Shown piece after piece: positions 58,176-64,000 of a DNA stretch of 64,000 nucleotides; position 1 is the first letter of the stretch; every line of letters begins with the position of its first letter. The notes under the pieces are model-generated. The model was not told the origin of the DNA. It saw nothing but the letters and a program-made list of their open reading frames with translations, and ran no database searches. The position numbers were made by a program, and so were the translations under genes. Source of the DNA: Siphonodentalium dalli (Eukaryota > Mollusca > Scaphopoda > Gadilida > Siphonodentaliidae); contig CP136066.1 of assembly GCA_032622095.1 (NCBI GenBank), positions 200,406,978-200,470,977 on the forward strand, in the 5' to 3' direction.

Positions 58176-58745
58176 TAGTCAGTCTCAGGGATTGCTGTCC
58201 TGTCGATTCATATTAATCCGCTCCACGCCCACACCACTTCGCCGTGGATCACCGTAAAAACACCACCGTGAATCCCAGTTATCCACAGTGGGCGTATAGT
58301 CGGTGTCCCACCGGTGTTGAGTGTTTTTATTATCGCACACTCTTTACGTTATGTACATATTTCGTATGACTTTTCTAATAAACTTACAGCCTGGTTGATG
58401 CAAGTTTGTTCATCATAATTATCGGTGCGCAGAGAAAGGGCTTACCGCGTCAGATGGTTAACCACAACATAAACAATTTACTTCAATTTAATACTAGAAT
58501 TCAACTCACCCATCGTGTGTGTTGATTTCTTAATCTGGCGTGCGAATAACTCCGAAATAACGATGCGAAATAACGAGTAGCCAATTAATCCGATTTGTGT
58601 GACAATATAGGTACTTTATTATCAACTAGTAAACTGGTTGATACCAATTCGGTCCTCGTATCCGGGAACATGTCGTCTCATTGTGGGGCTGAAACTGCTT
58701 ACCACTACATATCGTAGGCAATACATAAATACCGGATTTAATCGA
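58176..58745. other. no recognised feature
   Basis: No supported exon or repeat family. Confidence 0.35.
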
Positions 58746-58749
58746 CCAA

Positions 58750-58872
58750 GATCAAATACAAATACTTTTATTAGTTTGTGAGGTGAATTACCCAAAATGA
58801 AAAGAACGTCTATCAGGTTCTCGGGAATGTGGATTATGTTCCAAATACAAATACAAATACTTTTATCACCAT
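58750..58872 (-). mobile_element. two adjacent minus-strand retrotransposon tails
   Basis: ATCAAATACAAATACTTTTA at about 58751 and AATACAAATACAAATACTTT at about 58843 are the same 3' tail, (GTATTT)n on the minus strand. This suggests two insertions or a tandem event. Confidence 0.45.
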
Positions 58873-59575
58873 TATACAATGGCATTTCAAGAAAAAAATA
58901 CAGCATGATTATACACTGGCTGCCCTTCCCAATAATAACAAAGCACATAAACATGAAAATGGCAAAAGTATGTGTACGATGCAAACAGAGCCACCAGTCA
59001 GGGATGGGGTTGAGGCTACCAGACTAGTGTACATGTATACACGACAAATTTAACGCATTCGTTAAAATTGGCAAGCATGCACCGCTACAAATTCATCGAT
59101 TATCGACGTAGTGTTAATGATATACATTTTATTAGAGCACAGTCCCATTGTTGCAGTCGTTCCCTGGTTTTTGGTAAAGCACACCAATTCCCAAGGCTGG
59201 CGAAGGAATAATTCAGTGATTATCTCATTGTTAGGCACACGCAACTCATAACAGACAATTCGCACGGGCGCTTCAAAATGGGGCCTGTCGTGTTGTTTCA
59301 GACATATTTATTCAGTCAACGGCGATCAGTTCATGTTAATGACGTTGTTGGGCGTGGCTAACCCACTATTGTGTCCAATCGCGGTCAGCTCACGGATTGT
59401 GCGTCGTGGTCAAAACACGCTCAATGGTACATTTCCAGTTGATTGCATTATGTGGGATCAATTGTGCTCTAAGACGGTCAGAGCACGCGAATAGTTATTT
59501 ACCAGAATAAATCTCGTCTTCGACTCGATTGATTCTGGTCAAGAACAGTTCTTGTGCTCTAACCATTACTTATGG
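58873..59575. other. no recognised feature
   Basis: A 67-codon minus-strand frame near 59062-59265 has no recognisable domain. Confidence 0.35.
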
Positions 59576-59576
59576 A

Positions 59577-59932
59577 CTTGTTCGGGTTCGTGAAATTGAC
59601 AAGTTAGTACTCAGGCGCTATGCCAACCTGGGGAATGTAGCATTCTACTAACATCGCCGAATATTTCATCGATATTGGTCATACCACTCCATAGAAAACA
59701 TCGTCTGAACTACGTTCAATTGTAAATATTTACATCTCGATTCGGGACGCAACTATCGACGATAAACACACACAAATGATTTCGCCATCGAGAATCATTG
59801 CATCTAATTAATATATAAGAATGACGGCATGTCAATTTTGATTAATAATCGTAAAAAAATAACTACTTTGAGCAAGATTATTCTCACTTTCTATTTGATC
59901 ACCCTATACCGGAGTGTTTCACATCACTTTAA
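59577..59932. mobile_element. family K element, copy 3
   Basis: Uninterrupted. It gives CATCTAATTAATATATAAGA at the position where copy 1 received the Helitron. Confidence 0.85.
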
Positions 59933-60068
59933 ATATATGGATGCATTAATTCAGTAACTGCATATTGCTCGTATGTCGATTGGGGTTGAATCAGTGCATG
60001 GGAGTTGCGCCTGGGAGGGATGCTGTATCGCGGGAGATGGAGGGGTGTGTAGGTTGTTTGCGGGGGTA

Positions 60069-60105
60069 GAGAGGTATTCATCATCATCATCATCATCATC
60101 GTCGA
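60069..60105. repeat. (ATC)n microsatellite
   Basis: Eight ATC units followed by GTCG. Confidence 0.95.
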
Positions 60106-60139
60106 ATAAGGGGATTAAGTCGCAATGACTTCTACCCCG

Positions 60140-60497
60140 TTAACCCTTTACCCAACAAACCGGCCAAAATCGGCCAAATAAAGCTTCAACAGCTTCGGTC
60201 TGTCTCAATAGAACCATACAAATATGGATATCATTGGAACCGGCTCCTTGACCACATTGTGATAGTTACAGTTATGCCCTGTGCCAATGCATTCTCTTAT
60301 ATATACGAGTCGACCATAGGTCGCCTCGCATATATAAGAGAATGCATTGGCATTTGTTCTTACAGTCTTTAACAATTTTATAATATTTAATGTGTTAAGC
60401 CAATGCATTCTCTTATATATGCGAGGCGACCTATGGTCGACTCGCATATATAAGAGAATGCATTGGCACATGGCCCTTCTGTTGGGTAAAGGGTTAA
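60140..60497. mobile_element. TTAA-bounded MITE (type E1), copy 2, with two family A hairpins
   Basis: Left TTAACCCTTTACCCAACAAA; right TTGGGTAAAGGGTTAA. Both TTAA are intact and the terminal repeat is about 18 bp. Hairpins at 60277-60351 and 60399-60473. This is the cleanest E1 copy. Confidence 0.92.
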
Positions 60498-60609
60498 TAT
60501 ATAGAGTTATGGTATTGAATTATAGTAATTCGAGTTTGTAAGCTGGGTACGATATGATTTATTAGTCGTAGTTGTATTTGTTCTGGTCCCAGAAAATGTT
60601 GTCAAATTG

Positions 60610-60943
60610 TTCTTTGAACGTCTTCAAATTTCCCAAAACGTGTTATTTATCAACATTTTGTTCAACGAAATATGGCCGTATTATCACTTGAGTATCACGA
60701 AATTTGGCCGTATTACCACTTGTTTTTAGAGTTATCCATCTTCATCCTCAATTTTTACCGAGACCATACGTTTGAAAGCGTGTTTCTGTGCCACAAACAA
60801 TTGAAATAACAAACTTAAAAAATCGATATCTGATCACTCTGAGCTTTGATGGGTAGGTTCCTCGACTCGAATCAAATATTTTTACCCCCGAAGCCAAAGA
60901 AATAGTAATTTAGGGGTGTTTACTCGGATTTAGTATCTTTAAA
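60610..60943. mobile_element. family C element, copy 7 (reverse)
   Basis: Contains CATTTTGTTCAACGAAATAT, the GGTTCCTCGACTCGAATCAA block and the right end TAGTATCTTTAA. Confidence 0.75.
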
Positions 60944-61041
60944 CAAGATGACGGGGGAATATATACATGATGAGGTTGCATCAATTGTGTGTAAAGAGTG
61001 TGTGATAGCCCGGTTTCATATTTGTATATTTCGAGCGTTCT

Positions 61042-61181
61042 GTCGGTCATATCTCTCTATCTATCTATCTACTTATCTCCCTCTCTCTATCTCTCTCGCA
61101 ATCTCTATCTCTTACCCCCTCCCTCTCCCCCTCTCTCTATCTCTCTCGCAATCTCTATCTCTTACCCCCCCCCCCCCTCTC

Positions 61182-61246
<65 letters not shown>

Positions 61247-61261
61247 CTCTCTCCTCTCTCT

Positions 61262-61300
<39 letters not shown>

Positions 61301-61329
61301 CTCTCTCCTCTCTCCTCTCTCCTCTCTCT

Positions 61330-61371
<42 letters not shown>
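61042..61371. repeat. (CT)n low-complexity tract, about 330 bp
   Basis: Nearly pure pyrimidine on the plus strand, with short C runs. It gives artefactual Ser/Leu or Arg/Glu frames. Confidence 0.95.
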
Positions 61372-61373
<2 letters not shown>

Positions 61374-61562
61374 GCATTTATTTACTCAATATTGTCTTTT
61401 TCTGCATTCTGCATAAGACTCGGTGGCCGGATATGATGTGAACTAACTATACGTGAGAAGTAAACACTCATTAGTTTCACCTGCATGTGCATGGCGATGC
61501 TACCGAAATGTGTCTGTAAATACCATTCAATTAGCTCACAAGAATCAATCATGGAGGTACTT

Positions 61563-61675
61563 GAAGGCAAATTCATGGCTCAAATTCATTCATTGGTTGC
61601 ATACATACTGTTGAGTATAATATGAGATGATCCCATAAATTGCTGGATTTAGTGTGCAGTACCGTTTTTAAGATT
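61563..61675. mobile_element. family B fragment, right half
   Basis: CATGGCTCAAATTCATTCAT to GTGTGCAGTACCGTTTTTAA matches the right arm of the 32.4-kb copy. Confidence 0.75.
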
Positions 61676-61734
61676 TCCTACTAAAATAAACGATTCCTTC
61701 TGCACTTGTATTAATGTATTATCTATCGTCTGCT

Positions 61735-61800
61735 TACATTTCCTGAAAACCCCTCCTGATAAATAATAGACCATTCCGACGTATATAGAAAGTGTATATT
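61735..61800. mobile_element. family H fragment
   Basis: Contains CCCTCCTGATAAATAATAGA and ACCATTCCGACGTATAT. Confidence 0.5.
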
Positions 61801-62216
61801 GCTTGCTGCCAAGTCATCATATCGGACCGTGAACCAGTTGACTATAATTGTGTTGCTGAAAGTGTTTATCACGACACATATTAAGGGCGTGCGCCAATGC
61901 ATTATCTCTTTCTTTACTAAATGGATCACCCCATCAGTTATACGTTGGAGTGGTCAATTTTTCAACAGGATGGATGTTCAGGAAATATAATCAGACGACA
62001 GGCAGAGGAACATATTATGAATGTGTAGATGCTGTATAATAATTTGCGATGTAGATCATAGACCTATAGCAGATCGTATATTGTCGCGCTGCATTGAAAC
62101 AACTAAACAGTTGCAGTGTGTGGCTAATATAACATCAAATGTGTCTCAGTTGTGTGACTACACATAAGTATATCACTAACAGTGTCGAAAATATTTTATT
62201 TGAATATATGTGACCC

Positions 62217-62647
62217 GCCATATCAAATCCAGTCGTAAGTCGGGATTGTTTTACCATGTGCCAATGCATTCTCTTATATATGCGAGTCGACCATAGGTCG
62301 CCTCGCATATATAAGAGAATGCATTGGCCTAACAATTGTTTACAATTTTAATAATTTTTTCTTGTATTCTTTAACAATTTTATAATTTCACCCATACAGA
62401 GCCCCAGACAAACATGAGCAGACGACACTCTTCTATATGCTTCTATATATGTGTGGGGCTCCCTGCAGGGTAATGGATGTTTTTTATTGTATGTCCTAAA
62501 AATTGTAAGAAACATTTATTTAAAAAAAAAGATAAAATATTGTTAGGCCAATGCATTCCATCGGTCGCCTCGCATATATAAGAGAATGCATTGGCACAGG
62601 GTACAAAATCCCGTCTTACGACTGGATTTGATATGGCGGGTCACATA
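62217..62647. mobile_element. family R MITE with family A hairpins, copy 2, TA-flanked
   Basis: Ends TATGTGACCCGCCATATCAA and its complement, with TA at 62215-62216 and 62648-62649. One full hairpin (62253-62328) and one missing part of an arm (62545-62602). The core is inverted relative to the 26.5-kb copy. Confidence 0.88.
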
Positions 62648-62649
62648 TA

Positions 62650-63945
62650 TAATAGCATTTACAGAAACCTTGCTATTAATTTGACTCACCCATTGCCATG
62701 ATTGCTGTTTTAAAGTTTTCCGACCAATATATCCGAAATGAACGAGTGCTAGCCCGACCGGTGCGAGAATAACACCAGTTTGAAGTGGTCTCTTGAGTCC
62801 TTCAGTTGGTAGCACGAAAAGTAAAGATAAGATAACCCTCTCTGTTTGAGATGCTCGTATCCCTCAAACAAAACAGCAAACAATAGTGAAATTTACAGAG
62901 TGTGAATTTCGCTATATCCTGTACATATTTACTCCAACTGAGAGATGCTGGTAAGTACTACAAGATCCTAAGAAAACATTAAAATCTCCGATGTTCGCGA
63001 GTTATCCCTCCGTCCACCGTGCTGATGGCGCACACGAAATTATTTTCTACATCCAAAGAACCGTGTCACTTTGCGTGATGAATAATAATCCAAGGTGATA
63101 AAAGTCACATTTTGACGTATGTTGGCTTGGTTAAGTTTAACCAGAAGCTAAAACAATAACTCAGGCAATAAAAAGTTAGAAGTGTAAATCCACGAACGAG
63201 CAAGGAATTGCACAGATGCTACCGATCGGGCTTAGCTTTCCCCAAATGAAGAAATCTTGAAACACCGGTTGCGCGTGACATCTGGCCACGTGAATAATTT
63301 ACATCACGTTGACTCTGGCTCTCCGAAGTCACCAGCGTCGCACATCTGGCATTATTAACCGATTATCTTGCCGATTTTGCTCATCAAAATTGCGAATTTG
63401 GAAAGTGGTCGCCATCTTAAAGTATATGTATTTGTTTTTAAATTAGTTTGACTGTTTTTGTTTGTATTTGATAATAATTAAACTCGCAAGTTCCAGAGTT
63501 AAAGGTGAATAATAGGTTTAATTCAGCCGACCGTGACCAGCAAGTCATGCGAGCGACGACGAAGAAAATTCATGCATGTCGAGTTTATATTTAATTTCAT
63601 TTCAGCATCAGTGATTTTGAAATATGTCATATACAATGTGAACACTACTCTAATTCTATAGGCACTGAGCCTGTTAAAAGTACTACAGCTTTGTACGGGG
63701 TCATGACCCCAAACTCTTTATGAATTGGTCATTCAGAATATCAATGTATGACACTTTCATCACTTCAAACGCGTTCCTTTCGAAATACATCCAATGTATG
63801 TTAATCAACAAAATAGTAATGAAGATTTTCGCATCAGGTTCTTAGTTTATAGTTGTTCAGATTATCGCAAAACCTGCTCAGGATTATGTTTCTATCCTCC
63901 ATTAGGCTCCATACTGATCTTCCGCATATTATTAAAGTGAATCAT
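62650..63945. other. no supported gene; possible minus-strand start near 63413
   Basis: The complement of 63405-63419 reads AAGATGGCGACCA, a YY1-like and start-codon-like context opening a 28-codon frame (MATTFQIRNFDEQNRQDNRL). It is not obviously spliced to anything. A CACGTG E-box lies at 63289. Too weak to call. Confidence 0.2.
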
Positions 63946-63947
63946 AA

Positions 63948-64000
63948 AGGCACGGGCGGCGTTCGTTGCAGAAATATTCTTATTTGTTCAAATCGCCATC
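63948..64000. mobile_element. family D element, left end, cut by the window edge
   Basis: TAAAGGCACGGGCGGCGTTC, then GTTCAAATCGCCATC, as in the 42.3-kb copy. Confidence 0.7.

Noticed and set aside
58622-58984. 120-codon minus-strand frame with a hydrophobic N-terminus
   Set aside because: It runs through retrotransposon tail repeats (AAATAC units) and has no donor after the hydrophobic part.
60948-61441. Ser/Leu-rich 147-162 codon frames
   Set aside because: Translation of a (CT)n tract.
62899-62951. Possible 53-nt plus-strand mini-exon between TTTACAG and GTAAGT
   Set aside because: Both splice sites look good, but the 17 residues match nothing and there is no neighbouring exon.
1-64000. 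tRNA genes
   Set aside because: GTTCGAA/GTTCAAAT-like strings near 34320, 42333 and 53395 lack an A box and a cloverleaf; one is inside the sushi exon.

Overview
The window is AT-rich nuclear DNA from an animal, probably a marine invertebrate. Coding sequence is sparse, sits in short exons with GT-AG introns, and is surrounded by decayed LINEs, a hAT remnant, a Helitron and dozens of palindromic non-autonomous DNA transposons. I cannot name the species. No tRNA, rRNA or CRISPR array was seen.

One host gene is well supported. It lies on the minus strand between 34455 and 23962 and has four recognisable exons whose splice phases join without a break: a sushi (CCP) domain (34246-34455), a transmembrane segment (31399-31558), a proline-rich juxtamembrane tail (26311-26463), and a charged repeat tail rich in Glu-Arg-Pro and Asp-Arg units (23962-24361). 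It reads as the 3' part of a type I membrane protein; the 5' exons were not found. Its introns are filled with transposons, one of which ends 22 bp from a splice acceptor. The tail-exon donor is tandemly triplicated.

Layout. 1-12 kb: LINE remnants (1.1-1.8, 7.2-7.8, 10.1-10.9 kb), a 690-bp palindromic family, a 9-bp-TSD foldback element, and a complete 797-bp Helitron carrying five 122-bp repeats, each with a consensus-like NRF-1 site. 12-21 kb: TTAA-bounded and foldback elements, often nested. 21-24 kb: a 99-bp tandem array split by a 1.47-kb CACTC/GAGTG element that appears to carry a captured SAM-domain gene fragment plus a 72-bp palindromic array. 24-35 kb: the host gene, with a run of three elements butt-joined at shared TTAA sites (31.9-33.1 kb). 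35-45 kb: a tandem segmental duplication (about 2.2 kb shared) whose first copy has an extra 2.86 kb containing a hAT remnant. 44.9-51.1 kb: a 6.17-kb giant foldback element whose inverted arms are arrays of a 390-bp repeat. 51-64 kb: a LINE remnant, further foldback elements, a 20-bp minisatellite and a long (CT)n tract.

The most unusual themes are: many unrelated families bounded by TTAA; a 75-bp near-perfect hairpin (about 16 copies) reused inside elements with different termini; the giant satellite-armed foldback element; and element-borne gene fragments.
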